NCBI GenBank assembly: GCA_036172665.1
Contig: CM069880.1
Span: 5,086,501 to 5,150,500, forward strand
Direction of reading: 5' to 3'
Origin: Prosopocoilus inquinatus
Lineage: Eukaryota > Arthropoda > Insecta > Coleoptera > Lucanidae
Length of the DNA: 64,000 nt
The notes below the pieces were generated by a model. The model saw only the letters and a program-made list of their open reading frames with translations. It had not been told where the DNA came from and did no database searches. Both the position numbers and the translations under genes were made by a program. The stretch's first letter is position 1. Every line of letters begins with the position of its first letter. Of this stretch, positions 62,709 to 64,000 are shown in pieces.

Positions 62709-64000
62709 ATACGAAGTTTTCGGACGCAGCGGAAGCTGGAAATAGTTTTGAACGAAATAACACGTATTAGCGTTGTTCCTGTGATGTATCTAATCGATCC
62801 TTACTTATCTATCATGTTATTTGACGTTACGATGGACTCCAGTAACTCTGATGTGAGATACGAAGTTTTCGGACGCAGCGGAAGCTGGAAATAGTTTTGA
62901 ACGAAATAACACGTATTAGCGTTGTTCCTGTGATGTATCTAATCGATCCTTACTTATCTAATATGTTAATTGACGTTCCAACGGACTCCAGTAACTCTGA
63001 TGTGAGATACGAAGTTCTCGCACTCAGGAGAAGCTGGAAATAGTTTTGAACGAAACAACACGTATTAGCGTTGTTCCTGTGATGTATCTAATCGATCCTT
63101 ACTTATCTAATATGTTAATTGACGTTCCAACGGACTCCAGTAACTCTGATGTGAGATACGAAGTTCTCGCACTCAGCAGAATCTGGAAATAGTTTTGAAC
63201 GAAACAACACGTATTAGCGTTGTTCCTGTGATGTATCTAATCGATCCTTATATATCTAATATGTTATTTGACGGACTCCAGCAACTCTGATGTGAGATAC
63301 GAAGTTCTCGCACTCAGCAGAAGCTGGAAATAGTTTTGAACGAAACAACACGTATTAGCATTGTTAATGTGATGTATCTAATCGATTTTTACTTATCTAT
63401 CATGTTATTTGACGTTACGATGGACTCCAGTAACTCTGATGTGAGATACGAAGTTTTCGGACGCAGCGGAAGCTGGAAATAGTTTTGAACGATATAACAC
63501 GTATTTGCGTTGTTCCTGTGATGTATCTAATCGATCCTTACTTATCTAATATGTTATTTGACGTTTCAACGGACTCCAGTAACTCTGATGTGAGATACGA
63601 AGTTCTCGCACTCAGCAGAAGCTGGAAATAGTTTTGAACGAAACAACACGTATTAGCATTGTTCCTGTGATGTATCTAATCGATCCTTGCTTATCTATCA
63701 TGTTATTTGACGTTACGATGGACTCCAGTATCTCTGATGTGAGATACGAAGTTTCCGGACGCAGCGGAAGCTGGAAATAGTTTTGAACGAAATAACACGT
63801 ATTAGCGTTGTTCCTGTGATGTATCTAATCGATCCTTACTTATCTAATATGTTAATTGACGTTCCAACGGACTCCAGTAACTCTGATGTGAGATACGAAG
63901 TTCTCGCACTCAGCAGAAGCTGGAAATAGTTTTGAACTAAACAACACGTATTAGCGTTGTTCCTGTGATGTATCTAATCGATCCTTACTTATCTAATATG
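62709..64000 (+). repeat. Right-arm higher-order repeat unit 4, partial
   Basis: This is the start of a fourth unit cut by the window end. It has the marker GATATAACACG at 63485 and the 141-bp monomer near 63270, in the same places as in unit 3. Confidence 0.82.

Larger units (their letters stand above)
50030..64000 (+). repeat. Satellite DNA array, right arm (149-bp monomer, about 95 copies)
   Basis: The same 149-bp satellite continues in the same orientation after the retrotransposon. The first bases (GCGTT, then GCTCC) complete the monomer interrupted at 43380. The arm contains nine 141-bp monomers and three 96-bp monomers (near 55571, 59520, 61992) that the left arm lacks. It is organised in very long higher-order units, listed separately. 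The array runs off the right end of the window. Confidence 0.97.

Overview
The window is a block of eukaryotic satellite DNA carrying one LTR retrotransposon. The gag-pol architecture of the element (BEL/Pao type) points to a metazoan, most likely an insect. That is inference from the element family; the satellite itself I do not recognise. There is no host protein-coding gene, rRNA, tRNA or CRISPR array.

Layout. (1) 1-43380: head-to-tail satellite array, basic monomer 149 bp, all in one orientation. (2) 43381-50029: a 6,649-bp BEL/Pao element on the + strand with near-identical LTRs (637 and about 636 bp), a primer binding site matching the 3' end of tRNA-Tyr, a gag-pol reading frame broken by a single in-frame TAG, a polypurine tract, and a perfect 5-bp target duplication GCGTT. 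(3) 50030-64000: the same satellite array, resuming in register. The array holds roughly 388 monomers (estimated from length after correcting for recurrent deletions).

Satellite structure. Two main monomer kinds alternate and differ most visibly in one 18-bp box (type A TTCGGACGCAGCGGAAGC, type B CTCGCACTCAGCAGAAGC). On top of this dimer, long higher-order repeats (HORs) are visible through shared private variants. Left arm: units or offsets of 745, 1,919, 4,436, 1,035, 2,376, 1,629, 737, 3,121 and 1,333 bp. Right arm: successive units of 4,840 (33 monomers), 4,542 (31) and 2,472 bp (17), plus a partial fourth. Those checked against their deletion variants equal an integer number of 149-bp monomers minus known 8-, 2- and 53-bp deletions, which is a strong internal consistency check. 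The first ~5.5 kb lacks the marker variants of the rest and looks like an older or edge sub-array.

History read from the sequence. A founder 8-bp deletion monomer spread through the array. Multi-kilobase segments then duplicated repeatedly. The retrotransposon then landed inside one copy of a 1,333-bp nine-monomer duplication, and no piece of it is seen elsewhere in the array. Chromosomal location (centromere, pericentromere or other heterochromatin) cannot be told from sequence alone.
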